From JAAETI01 sp964195945 (GTDB lineage: Bacteria > Actinomycetota > Acidimicrobiia > Spongiisociales > UBA5794), in contig CAXMRC010000156.1 in assembly GCA_964195945.1 (NCBI GenBank), positions 1 through 12,350 on the forward strand: 12,350 nt of DNA, in the 5' to 3' direction. A program made the position numbers and the translations under genes. Below, piece after piece: positions 6,325 to 12,350 of this stretch. Within the stretch, counting starts at the first letter, position 1, and each line of letters opens with the position of its first letter. Under the pieces are notes generated by a model. It saw only the letters and a program-made list of their open reading frames with translations, was not told where the DNA came from and ran no database searches.

Positions 6325-8148
6325 ATGACCTCTCCCTCCTTCCGCAATATTGCCCTTATCGCGCACGTCGACCACGGAAAAACCACCCTGGTCGACGCCA
6401 TGCTGCGGACTGCAGGTGTGTTCTCTTCGCACGAAGCCGTCGTCGATCGCATCATGGATTCCAACGATCAGGAACGCGAGCGTGGCATCACCATTCTGGC
6501 CAAGGCTGCCTCAATCGAATGGAAGGGCACCAGAATCAACCTGGTCGACACGCCGGGTCACGCCGACTTCGCAGGCGAGGTCGAACGTGCCTTGATGCTC
6601 GTCGATGGTGTCTTGCTTCTTGTGGACGCCGCTGAAGGCCCGATGCCACAGACCAGATATGTCTTGTCAAAGGCCCTGGGCCGCGAGCTTCCTGCCGTTG
6701 TAGTAATCAACAAGGTTGATCGCCCTGACTCGCGCATCGAAGAGGTCCTCGACGAGGTGTACCAGTTGTTCTTCGATCTCGACGCAGATGATCGCCACAT
6801 TGAGTTCCCCGTCATCTCCACCATTGCACGTGAGGGAAGGGCAATGACCGGAGTCGGGATCCCCGATGACGGTTCCGACCTGAGTCCGCTGCTCGACGCC
6901 ATCTTGGAAACCATTCCGGTCCCGTCAGGAGATCCTGATGCCCCGGTGCAAGCGATCGTCACCAACCTCGACGCTTCTGACTACCTGGGTCGCTTGGCCA
7001 TCGGCAGAGTGATCGAAGGGACCCTCCGCAACGGAACTCAGGTGGCACTCTGTCACTCCAACGACGAAGAGCCGCCTCTCAAGCGCAAACTGACCCAGCT
7101 AATGGGGTTCAGGGGTTTGGGACGGACCGAGGTAGAAGCAAGCGTCGCGGGAGACCTATTCGTCGTCGCCGGCTTCCCCGAAGTCGAAATCGGCGACACC
7201 CTTGCTGATGCCGCCAACCCGGTGCCGCTCCCCCGCGTCGAAGTCGATGAACCTGTGTTGCGGATGACGTTTGGCGTCAACACGTCGCCATTGGCTGGTC
7301 GAGACGGCAGGTACCTCACTTCTCGACAGATCAGGGACCGCCTCGATAGGGAGGTCTTGGGGAACGTATCGATCCGCATCGGGTCCACCCCGTCGCCCGA
7401 GATCATCGAGGTCGCCGGCCGCGGGGAGTTGCAGCTTGCCGTGTTGATCGAATCGATGCGACGTGAGGGCTACGAACTTCAGGTCAGCCGACCCGAGGTG
7501 ATAATCCGGGCAATCGACGGAGTCCCCAACGAGCCAATCGAGCGGGCCGTTGTCGACGTGCCAGACGAATACGTCGGCGTCGTCACCCAGACAGTCGCTC
7601 CCCGCAAGGGAAGAGTTACCGATCTTCGGCCGGGAGACGCCGGTAGGACGATAGTGACTCTCGAAGCGCCTGCACGCGGGTTGCTCGGATTCCGATCGCT
7701 ACTCATGACCACAACCAGAGGCACAGCTCTAATCCACCAGCACCACGCCGGATGGATGCCATGGGCTGGAGATCTGCCACACCGCTCCGGTGGTGCAATG
7801 ATTGCCGACCGCAAGGGCAAGACCACCGGTTTCGCCTTGGACAACCTGCAGCAACGTGGCGAGCTCTTTGTCGGACCAGGGGTAGATGTTTACGAAGGCA
7901 TGATCATCGGGGAGGCTTCCCGCCCGCAGAACATGGTGGTCAACCCGACCAAGGGCAAGCAGCTAACCAACATCCGTACTCACAGCAGCGACGACGCCAT
8001 CAAGCTCAAGCCCCACAAAGAACTCACACTGGAAACTGGTATTGAGTGGATAGCCGCCGACGAACTGGTCGAGGTAACTCCGAAGGCGATTCGGGCCCGG
8101 AAACGCCTCCTCGTCGAAAGCGATCGGAAGCGCGCCAAAAAGCGCTGA
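6325..8148 (+). CDS. typA: Translational GTPase TypA/BipA
   Basis: The protein has 607 residues, the normal length of TypA/BipA, a ribosome-associated GTPase of the EF-G family that helps large-subunit assembly and growth under stress such as cold. The P-loop is A-H-V-D-H-G-K-T (13-20), switch I has R-E-R-G-I-T-I (51-57), G3 is D-T-P-G-H (75-79) and G4 is N-K-V-D (129-132). The second half carries the family's G-R-G-E-L-Q-L-A-V-L-I-E-S-M-R-R-E-G segment, followed by V-S-R-P-E-V and P-R-K-G-R-V-T-D-L. The C-terminal domain has L-T-N-I-R-T-H-S-S-D-D-A, diagnostic for TypA rather than EF-G or LepA. The frame is open upstream to 6070, but homology begins with T-S-P-S-F-R-N-I-A at the chosen ATG. 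The gene is divergent from the small membrane protein. Confidence 0.97.
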   Translation: MTSPSFRNIALIAHVDHGKTTLVDAMLRTAGVFSSHEAVVDRIMDSNDQERERGITILAKAASIEWKGTRINLVDTPGHADFAGEVERALMLVDGVLLLVDAAEGPMPQTRYVLSKALGRELPAVVVINKVDRPDSRIEEVLDEVYQLFFDLDADDRHIEFPVISTIAREGRAMTGVGIPDDGSDLSPLLDAILETIPVPSGDPDAPVQAIVTNLDASDYLGRLAIGRVIEGTLRNGTQVALCHSNDEEPPLKRKLTQLMGFRGLGRTEVEASVAGDLFVVAGFPEVEIGDTLADAANPVPLPRVEVDEPVLRMTFGVNTSPLAGRDGRYLTSRQIRDRLDREVLGNVSIRIGSTPSPEIIEVAGRGELQLAVLIESMRREGYELQVSRPEVIIRAIDGVPNEPIERAVVDVPDEYVGVVTQTVAPRKGRVTDLRPGDAGRTIVTLEAPARGLLGFRSLLMTTTRGTALIHQHHAGWMPWAGDLPHRSGGAMIADRKGKTTGFALDNLQQRGELFVGPGVDVYEGMIIGEASRPQNMVVNPTKGKQLTNIRTHSSDDAIKLKPHKELTLETGIEWIAADELVEVTPKAIRARKRLLVESDRKRAKKR

Positions 8149-8154
8149 TACACT
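8149..8154 (+). promoter_or_regulatory. Putative -10 box of the dehydratase gene
   Basis: TACACT directly follows the typA stop. It lies 7 bases before a TTG at 8162, and transcription starting there would give a leader of about 20 bases to the GTG at 8183. No clear -35 is visible. Confidence 0.35.
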
Positions 8155-8182
8155 CGCCGGATTGTCTAGCTCTGGAGTGCCG

Positions 8183-9130
8183 GTGCCCCAACCCGCCGCG
8201 ACTTTCGAAGACGTCCGTGCTGCCGCTGATCGGATTGCGCCATACGCACACCGTACCCCGGTTGCGACATCGGCGACGTTGCGTGCCGAGACCGGTGCCG
8301 ATGTCTTCTTCAAATGCGAGAACCTGCAGAAGGTGGGGGCGTTCAAGGCGCGCGGAGCGCTCAATGCCGTCCTTGCACTGGGTGACGAGGATGCCGCCAG
8401 AGGTGTAGTCACCCATTCGTCGGGCAATCATGGGGCTGCCCTTGCTTACGCTGCAGGCATCCGTGGCATACCGTGCACTGTGGTGATGCCGGAGGATGCC
8501 CCCCAGGTCAAGATCGATGCGGTACGCGGGTACGGCGCCAGTATTGAGCTTTGCGCACAGCTCGAACGTGAGACTGCAACCGATCGGGTCATCCAGGAGA
8601 CCGGGGCAACCATGGTCCATCCGTTCAACAACCCGCACGTTATCGCCGGTCAGGGGACGGCGGCGCTGGAGTTGATCGAGGACGTCGGGTCTCTCGACAT
8701 CATCATCACACCGGTTGGCGGCGGGGGCCTCATGTCGGGCACGGCCATCACCACACGGCATCTTCTCCCTGACGCCCGGATTATCGGGGCTGAGCCGAGG
8801 GAGGTCGATGATGCCTACCGGTCGTTACAAACCGGCGAGATCCAACCCCGTGTCGTCAATCCGGACACTGCGGCGGATGGGCTGCTGACCGCGCTCGGCG
8901 ATCTCACTTTCGCCACCCTGCGCTGGGCGGGGGTTGAGATTGTGCTGGTTGATGAGCCCGCAATCATTGCCGCGGCCTTGTTTCATCTCCACCGGATGAA
9001 GCTTCTTGTTGAGCCATCTGGAGCGACCGGCCTGGCTGCAGTCCGCAGTCTCGGCGCAGAGGTCACCGGGAAGCGGATCGGTGTCATTATCAGCGGCGGC
9101 AACACCGACCTGGCCTGGCTGCCGAGCTAG
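8183..9130 (+). CDS. Serine/threonine dehydratase-like PLP enzyme
   Basis: This 315-residue enzyme is a fold-type II PLP protein of the threonine dehydratase / serine racemase group. The Schiff-base lysine is in V-G-A-F-K-A-R-G-A (K55), the cofactor-binding loop S-S-G-N-H-G is at 79-84, and the phosphate-binding glycine loop G-G-G-G-L-M-S-G is at 179-186. Near the C-terminus are E-P-S-G-A-T-G and the S-G-G-N loop over the pyridine ring. A-E-P-R-E-V-D-D-A resembles the divalent-metal site of serine racemases. There is no C-terminal ACT-like regulatory domain, so it is not the allosteric IlvA form. It may deaminate L-threonine or L-serine, racemise serine or act on hydroxyaspartate. The start is uncertain: I chose GTG 8183 with GGAG at 8173-8176, but TTG 8162 and GTG 8177 are also in frame. 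Confidence 0.9.
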   Translation: MPQPAATFEDVRAAADRIAPYAHRTPVATSATLRAETGADVFFKCENLQKVGAFKARGALNAVLALGDEDAARGVVTHSSGNHGAALAYAAGIRGIPCTVVMPEDAPQVKIDAVRGYGASIELCAQLERETATDRVIQETGATMVHPFNNPHVIAGQGTAALELIEDVGSLDIIITPVGGGGLMSGTAITTRHLLPDARIIGAEPREVDDAYRSLQTGEIQPRVVNPDTAADGLLTALGDLTFATLRWAGVEIVLVDEPAIIAAALFHLHRMKLLVEPSGATGLAAVRSLGAEVTGKRIGVIISGGNTDLAWLPS

Positions 9131-9168
9131 CAGGCTGTAGGGCATCCGACAGGTGCGGTCCATTCTGG

Positions 9169-9199
9169 TTGACAAAGGCTCGATTCGGTGAGATAACGT
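9169..9199 (+). promoter_or_regulatory. Strong sigma-70-type promoter of the small gene at 9207
   Basis: A perfect -35 TTGACA (9169-9174) is followed after 17 bases by GATAAC (9192-9197). Alternatively TAACGT (9194-9199, fitting TAnnnT) follows after 19 bases. Transcription would begin around 9204-9207. This is the best promoter match in the window, and it points at the GTG at 9207. Confidence 0.65.
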
Positions 9200-9206
9200 T
9201 AGGACG

Positions 9207-9371
9207 GTGGATACACCAGTCCGCACCGGTGGTTCGTGGTCCAGGCTCCGCAGGTGGCTGGACAACCAGGCTCCTCGCAATGACGAGATCGAGCGTTCAC
9301 ACGAAGCTCGCCGCCGCATCATTACCAAGGCCAACACCGGTCTGTGTGGGCTCAACTGTTTCTGGGGCTGA
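9207..9371 (+). CDS. Putative leaderless 54-residue small protein
   Basis: A GTG at 9207 opens 54 codons ending in TGA at 9369-9371. It lies 7 bases after TAACGT, which belongs to a promoter with a consensus TTGACA, so a leaderless mRNA is plausible. The protein is basic and arginine-rich in its first two thirds (W-S-R-L-R-R-W-L and H-E-A-R-R-R-I-I). It ends in T-G-L-C-G-L-N-C-F-W-G, with two cysteines (C47 and C51) four apart and no obvious membrane helix. Third codon positions are mostly G or C, as in real genes of this genome. I recognise no family. It occupies most of the roughly 300-base gap between the dehydratase and the nitroreductase. It could instead be an untranslated leader, so confidence is moderate. 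Confidence 0.45.
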   Translation: MDTPVRTGGSWSRLRRWLDNQAPRNDEIERSHEARRRIITKANTGLCGLNCFWG

Positions 9372-9414
9372 GACACCGCAGGGCCCTCGGCTAACATTGA
9401 CCGAGCGGCACCAC

Positions 9415-9421
9415 AAAGGAG
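9415..9421 (+). promoter_or_regulatory. Shine-Dalgarno of the nitroreductase gene
   Basis: AAAGGAG is 6 bases before the ATG at 9428. A TAACAT box at 9392-9397 could start a transcript with a leader of about 24 bases. Confidence 0.75.
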
Positions 9422-9427
9422 CGCCCG

Positions 9428-9904
9428 ATGTCAGATACACGCAAGAAACAGGCGTGGCTTCCTCCGCGATGGTTCGTTCGCCTTGCTTGGTCCACACACC
9501 GGGGCTTGTACCGAGTCACCGGCGGCCGGATCGGCTTGAGGCGTGCGAAGGCCAACCGCTGGGGAATGATGCGCCTGACGACCACCGGGCGTCGCACGGG
9601 CCAGGAGCGGAGCGTGATCCTCGGCTACTTCGACGACGGCCCCAACCTGGTCACGATGGCGATGAATGGTTGGGCCGACAGTGAGCCTGCATGGTGGCTC
9701 AACCTCCAAGCGCATCCCGAAGCCAATGTCGATCTCGCCGAAGGCCGGCGTACGGTCAGGGGGCGGGCGGCAGAAGGAGAGGAACGGTCTCGACTGTGGG
9801 CTCGGTGGCGCGAGATTGACAAGAATCTGGACGACTACGCAGCGCGCCGGTCCGCGGAGACCGCGGTTGTGATCCTGGAGGCATCGCCCGACGCCAGTCG
9901 GTAA
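9428..9904 (+). CDS. F420H2-dependent DDN-type nitroreductase family protein (DUF385)
   Basis: The 158-residue protein matches the deazaflavin-dependent nitroreductase family, small split-barrel proteins that use the reduced deazaflavin F420 and are best known from mycobacteria (Ddn). The core L-T-T-T-G-R-R-T-G-Q-E-R-S-V-I-L-G-Y-F (50-68), then G-P-N-L-V-T-M-A-M-N-G-W-A and P-A-W-W-L-N-L-Q-A-H-P-E-A (71-99), are the family's signature blocks. The N-terminal R-W-F-V-R-L-A-W-S-T-H-R helix is typical of the amphipathic, often membrane-associating N-terminus of this group. Length is normal. The start is secured by AAAGGAG. The physiological substrate is unknown for most members; quinone or nitro-compound reduction is inferred. 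Another F420-type enzyme family occurs at 11023-12003. Confidence 0.9.
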   Translation: MSDTRKKQAWLPPRWFVRLAWSTHRGLYRVTGGRIGLRRAKANRWGMMRLTTTGRRTGQERSVILGYFDDGPNLVTMAMNGWADSEPAWWLNLQAHPEANVDLAEGRRTVRGRAAEGEERSRLWARWREIDKNLDDYAARRSAETAVVILEASPDASR

Positions 9905-9979
9905 TGCACTGGTCTGCCCACAGCGGTCTCAGCTTCGTATTCGATCTCGATTGACGACGCCCCGCGACCCCATCCGACA

Positions 9980-10126
9980 CATCGAGTGAATCGAGCGGCC
10001 GACCCCGCAACGCGCTCCTACGCCGACCGCAGACGAAGAGAAGGAAGAACCGACCGCGAGATCCGACGCTGCCTCAAGCGCTACATCGCCCCCCAACTCT
10101 TCAAACAACTCGAACACACCACTTGA
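9980..10126 (+). pseudogene. C-terminal relic of an IS110-family transposase
   Basis: The frame ending in TGA at 10124-10126 translates to A-D-P-A-T-R-S-Y-A-D-R-R-R-R-E-G-R-T-D-R-E-I, followed by R-R-C-L-K-R-Y-I-A-P-Q-L-F. This is the well-known C-terminus of IS110/IS1111-type DEDD transposases (D-P-x-T-R-x-Y-x-x-R-R-x-x-E-G-K-x-x-x-E-x-x-R-C-L-K-R-x-x-A-R). Nothing upstream gives the RuvC-like N-terminal domain: the preceding gene ends at 9904, and 9905-9980 shows no clear transposase sequence. Only the last 40 or so residues survive, and the start is approximate. The ATAGGAGCGTC stretch just after the stop resembles the region following such transposases. The gap 9905-10257 otherwise holds no gene I can support. 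Confidence 0.7.
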
Positions 10127-10257
10127 CAAGACATAGGAGCGTCACAAAGAGGCTTCGTTATGGGCGGCTTGATGGCGTTCTGGGGTTGCGGAATCCCTCT
10201 ATTTGGCCGCTGGGGCGTCATCCACCAACCCGGCCGGGAGCATCGGTTCCCCGATTC

Positions 10258-10623
10258 CTATCGGACTGCAATCACCATGAAGACACCGAGGGGAACAGCG
10301 AACAGTCCCCATATGCGGATGGCTCCAGAGGGTAGAGCCAGGAACCATTCGATCATGGCACGGAAGCCGCTAAGCCCGAAGAAAAGACCGGCGATCGAGA
10401 AGACGATGGTCAGGATGCCCAGGACAAGCAAAGCATTTGGGAAGGGACTGCCCGAGGCCGCCCCGATGAGAGCCGCGCCGAGGACGAGCCTGCCGATGAC
10501 CACCAGAAGGAATAGGGGTCGGCTGGGGAGCGAGAGAAAGCGCGCCAACACTGTGGGGCGGATGACACTGAGGACGCCCATCCCGGTCAACGCCCAGCCA
10601 ACCACTGCCACGATCACAGACAT
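10258..10623 (-). CDS. Four-helix integral membrane protein
   Basis: The 121-residue protein is almost entirely hydrophobic, with four likely transmembrane helices at about residues 2-20, 36-57, 63-85 and 98-119. Short polar loops such as R-P-T-V-L-A-R-F-L-S-L-P-S-R-P separate them. I do not recognise the family; a transporter or stress-related small membrane protein cannot be distinguished. The ATG at 10623 has GGAGG 13 bases upstream, somewhat far. A TAAAAT -10-like box at 10675-10680 on the minus strand would give a leader of about 45-50 bases. It lies downstream of the degraded oxygenase gene on the same strand. Confidence 0.7.
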   Translation of the reverse strand: MSVIVAVVGWALTGMGVLSVIRPTVLARFLSLPSRPLFLLVVIGRLVLGAALIGAASGSPFPNALLVLGILTIVFSIAGLFFGLSGFRAMIEWFLALPSGAIRIWGLFAVPLGVFMVIAVR

Positions 10624-10677
10624 ATCGAGTAGTTCGCCTCCATATTCTGGTTGCCCATCTTGAAGACCCTGACCATT

Positions 10678-11007
10678 TTAACCGTGCGCCTCACACGGAC
10701 CTAGCCCGATCGTCTCGCCGCTGAACACATGACACAGCGGCGCCCTGAACACCGGAAGTGTCAGGAATCCGGAATGATCGGCAACCCCGGTCGCAAACTC
10801 CTGGTGCGCTCCCTGGATCAAAAAGGGCGCGAATCCCCCCGACCATCGTCGCTACATCGCCCAGGACCCGCCACGTCGCTGAATCCGGACCAACCAGCCC
10901 GGGGTCCCCCTCATATCGGAGAGAACCCTCAAGCGATAAGGAGCATGGGCGAACAATCCGGTCGTCGTGCCCACAATCCACTTGCGGATCTCGTCTATCG
11001 CGGTCAT
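10678..11007 (-). pseudogene. Frameshifted, truncated DUF2236 (MpaB-type oxygenase) gene
   Basis: Reading from the ATG at 11007, the first frame gives M-T-A-I-D-E-I-R-K-W-I-V-G-T-T-T-G-L-F-A-H-A-P-Y. Around 10915-10940 the homology moves to another frame: Y-E-G-D-P-G-L-V-G-P-D-S-A-T-W-R-V-L-G-D-V, then A-T-M-V-G-G-I-R-A-L. At a run of five T (10821-10825 in minus-strand sense) it returns to the first frame: L-I-Q-G-A-H-Q-E-F-A-T-G-V-A-D-H-S-G-F. Joined, this is the N-terminus of the DUF2236/MpaB family (W-R-V-x-x-D-x-x-x-x-x-G-G-x-R-A-L-L-x-Q followed by H and H-S-x-F). The family continues for well over 100 more residues, but here similarity ends near 10765 and the frame stops at 10678-10680. 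It begins 16 bases after the luciferase-like gene's stop, so it was probably its operon partner. It fills most of the 10624-11022 gap. Confidence 0.6.
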
Positions 11008-11022
11008 GGCTGGAGGACCGCG

Positions 11023-12003
11023 CTACTTCAGAGCCGGGATGACCTCACGGGCGAACCTTTCCAAACCCGAGGTGTCGTAGGCAGCCTCCTGGAAGTACAC
11101 AATGGCGTAGCTCAGGCCCGCATCCGCCCACAGCTTGATCTTCTCCACGAGTTGTTCGGGGGTACCCGCCGTCTTGCGCCACATGGTCTCCATGCCTTCG
11201 AGCCGATCTTCAGACACGAACGGTCGGACGTGGTCCTTGATCCAACCGATGCGGTCCTCGACGTCCGCCTCTGTCTCCTCGCAGATGACATTGAAGTTGG
11301 TCGACCGAACGATGGCGTTGTAGTCGGTGCCGACATCTTCGCAGTGACCGCGCAGGATCTCGGACTTGTGCTGGAACTCTTCGACCGACTGACCGAAGTT
11401 GGTATATGACGCATATCGTGCGGCGACATTGAGGGTGAGCTTCTCGCCCCCGCCCGCAATCCAGAATGGGATATGCGGCTCCTGCACCGGCTTTGGCTGG
11501 CAGATGGCTCCATCGAGCTTGTAGTACTTGCCCTCGAAGTTGACCTCGTCTTCAGTCCACATCCGCTGCATGATCTCGACGGCCTCACCAAGCTCCCCGA
11601 TCCGCACGGACGGCTTGGGGAAGGGATATCCGTAGCCGTCGTATTCGTGCTCGTACCAGCCGGCACCGATACCCATTTCGAGACGGCCGCCCGAGATGGC
11701 GTCGATCGAAGCCGCCACCTTCGCCAGGTACGACGGGGATCGGTACCCGTTGCAGGTGCACATCTGGCCGAGTCGCACTGTGTCGGTGGTTGCGGCGAGC
11801 GCCGCCATCAACGTCCAGGCCTCGTAGGTCACTTCCTGAGTGGGTACGGGAACGGTGTGGAAGTGGTCGTAGACCCACACCGATTCGTAGCCGGCTGCTT
11901 CGATTGTCTTGGCGACCGACAGAATCGTTGGCCATTGCCGGGCAGTCTCGATACCTACTAGGTCGAGACGCCATCCTTGCGGGGTAAATGCTCCAAATCT
12001 CAT
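11023..12003 (-). CDS. Luciferase-like (F420-dependent) monooxygenase/reductase
   Basis: The 326-residue protein has the bacterial luciferase-like TIM-barrel fold signature. It opens with M-R-F-G-A-F-T-P-Q-G-W, followed by A-G-Y-E-S-V-W-V-Y-D-H-F. Then come T-D-T-V-R-L-G-Q-M-C-T-C-N-G-Y-R-S-P-S-Y-L-A-K and D-A-I-S-G-G-R-L-E-M-G-I-G-A-G-W-Y-E-H-E-Y, the classic LLM block. The I-P-F-W-I-A-G-G-G-E-K segment follows. In Actinobacteria this subgroup is usually annotated as F420-dependent oxidoreductase; FMN use cannot be excluded, and the substrate is unknown. The frame is open to 12123, but the family N-terminus begins at the ATG at 12003. A TAGCGT box 7 bases upstream on the same strand, with no Shine-Dalgarno, suggests a leaderless mRNA. 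Confidence 0.92.
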   Translation of the reverse strand: MRFGAFTPQGWRLDLVGIETARQWPTILSVAKTIEAAGYESVWVYDHFHTVPVPTQEVTYEAWTLMAALAATTDTVRLGQMCTCNGYRSPSYLAKVAASIDAISGGRLEMGIGAGWYEHEYDGYGYPFPKPSVRIGELGEAVEIMQRMWTEDEVNFEGKYYKLDGAICQPKPVQEPHIPFWIAGGGEKLTLNVAARYASYTNFGQSVEEFQHKSEILRGHCEDVGTDYNAIVRSTNFNVICEETEADVEDRIGWIKDHVRPFVSEDRLEGMETMWRKTAGTPEQLVEKIKLWADAGLSYAIVYFQEAAYDTSGLERFAREVIPALK

Positions 12004-12010
12004 GCGCCGC

Positions 12011-12016
12011 ACGCTA
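12011..12016 (-). promoter_or_regulatory. Putative -10 box for leaderless LLM mRNA
   Basis: On the minus strand TAGCGT lies 7 bases before the ATG at 12003. A TTGTTG hexamer 16 bases further upstream is a partial -35 match. Confidence 0.5.
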
Positions 12017-12155
12017 GCGCATCGACACCCGGCAACAAGCACGTGCAACGATCGTCGCGACGACTGAGACGGGACGCCGAATCTCTTCGATTTCGCGTCC
12101 TTGTGATCCCATTCGCCGCGCATGGCACCCGATCGCTAGCCTGAGATGTAGCGGT

Positions 12156-12188
12156 GTTGCCTGCGCTGGCAACCAAATAGCAAAGCGC
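12156..12188 (+). ncRNA. Candidate H-type pseudoknot in the leader of the secreted-protein gene
   Basis: GTTGCC (12156-12161) pairs with GGCAAC (12168-12173). The loop between contains GCGCT (12163-12167), which pairs with AGCGC (12184-12188). The 10-base connecting loop CAAATAGCAA is A-rich, as in compact pseudoknot riboswitches. It lies about 85 bases before the start codon at 12273. It matches no riboswitch class I can name, and no transcript is proven. A TTGACG at 12203-12208 downstream could be the real -35, which would leave this element outside the mRNA. Confidence 0.25.
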
Positions 12189-12257
12189 TGGACGGGGGGC
12201 GGTTGACGTACCGTTTGGCTTGGCCTTTTACGGACGAGATCGCTTCTCCACCGGCAG

Positions 12258-12265
12258 AGAAGGGG
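12258..12265 (+). promoter_or_regulatory. Shine-Dalgarno of the secreted-protein gene
   Basis: AGAAGGGG lies 7 bases before the ATG at 12273 and supports that start. Confidence 0.6.
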
Positions 12266-12272
12266 TTTGACG

Positions 12273-12350
12273 ATGGCGGGTTCTTTTCTTTCCGGACGGC
12301 GGATGCGATTGGCGGTGACTCTGGCTTTACTTGCCTCAGTGCTGACCACA
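12273..12350 (+). CDS. N-terminus of a secreted or membrane protein (signal peptide), cut by the window edge
   Basis: Twenty-six codons are visible. They encode M-A-G-S-F-L-S-G-R-R-M-R followed by the hydrophobic L-A-V-T-L-A-L-L-A-S-V-L. This is a typical signal-peptide layout with basic residues before a hydrophobic core. The cleavage site and mature protein lie beyond the window, so the function is unknown. A good Shine-Dalgarno 7 bases upstream supports the start. The leader region from 12124 holds a possible pseudoknot and a TTGACG hexamer (12203-12208) without a good -10 partner. Confidence 0.6.
   Translation, partial: MAGSFLSGRRMRLAVTLALLASVLTT

Noticed and set aside
9369..9371. Second selenocysteine TGA at the end of the small gene
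   Set aside because: The sequence after this TGA soon meets the nitroreductase leader and shows no conserved motif, and the TGA does not replace a catalytic cysteine; it is an ordinary stop.
9169..9684. 171-codon plus-strand open frame
   Set aside because: It overlaps the nitroreductase in another frame, and its TTG start coincides with the -35 box TTGACA, so it is a shadow frame.
10729..11409. 226-codon plus-strand open frame
   Set aside because: It is antisense to the well-supported luciferase-like gene and the DUF2236 fossil, has low-complexity proline/arginine composition and shows no recognisable domain.
12150..12230. Known riboswitch (c-di-GMP-I, c-di-AMP or cobalamin type) upstream of the secreted protein
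   Set aside because: AGCAAAGCGC and GGCAACC recall c-di-GMP-I elements, but the GGGACGCAAAGCC core and receptor helix are missing, and no other class consensus fits.
12014..12349. 111-codon minus-strand open frame at the right edge
   Set aside because: It is antisense to the signal-peptide start with a good Shine-Dalgarno, and its composition is arginine/proline-rich without motifs.

Overview
The window looks like chromosomal DNA from a high-GC actinobacterium, most likely a member of the Acidimicrobiia or a relative. This is an inference. It rests on the GC-rich codon use, two enzymes of cofactor-F420-type families (a DDN-type nitroreductase and a luciferase-like monooxygenase), and many genes whose start codon lies 6-9 bases after a TAnnnT -10 box, the arrangement of leaderless mRNAs common in Actinobacteria. 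No rRNA, tRNA or CRISPR array was seen.

Layout. Positions 1-1751 (+) hold the end of an NfnA/SudB-like iron-sulfur flavoprotein subunit and the complete partner subunit of the GltA/NfnB type, overlapping by one base; together they form an NAD(P)H:ferredoxin or glutamate-synthase-like oxidoreductase. A class I SAM methyltransferase (1762-2538, +) converges on a class PPK2 polyphosphate kinase (2545-3426, -). Upstream of it lie a long terminator hairpin and a single-RRM RNA-binding protein (3521-3766, -). Divergent from that is a DRG/Obg-like GTPase with a C-terminal TGS domain (3950-4969, +).

The most notable gene is at 5011-5997 (+). An AhpD/carboxymuconolactone-decarboxylase-like protein is interrupted by an in-frame TGA exactly where the second cysteine of the C-x-x-C-x-x-x-H redox motif belongs (C-F-F-U-T-L-A-H). 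The reading frame continues for 115 codons with family-like sequence, and a hairpin meeting the bacterial SECIS rules starts 17 bases after the TGA. I read it as one selenoprotein gene that a standard gene caller would split in two.

It is followed by a 71-residue membrane-anchored protein (-), the ribosome-associated GTPase TypA/BipA (6325-8148, +), a serine/threonine dehydratase-like PLP enzyme (8183-9130, +), a probable 54-codon leaderless small gene (9207-9371, +) and the DDN-like nitroreductase (9428-9904, +).

The right third is more eroded. It has the C-terminal relic of an IS110-family transposase (about 9980-10126), a four-helix membrane protein (10258-10623, -), a frameshifted and truncated DUF2236/MpaB-type oxygenase pseudogene (about 10678-11007, -) directly behind a luciferase-like oxidoreductase (11023-12003, -), and the signal-peptide start of a secreted protein (12273 to the window edge, +) whose leader can form an H-type pseudoknot.
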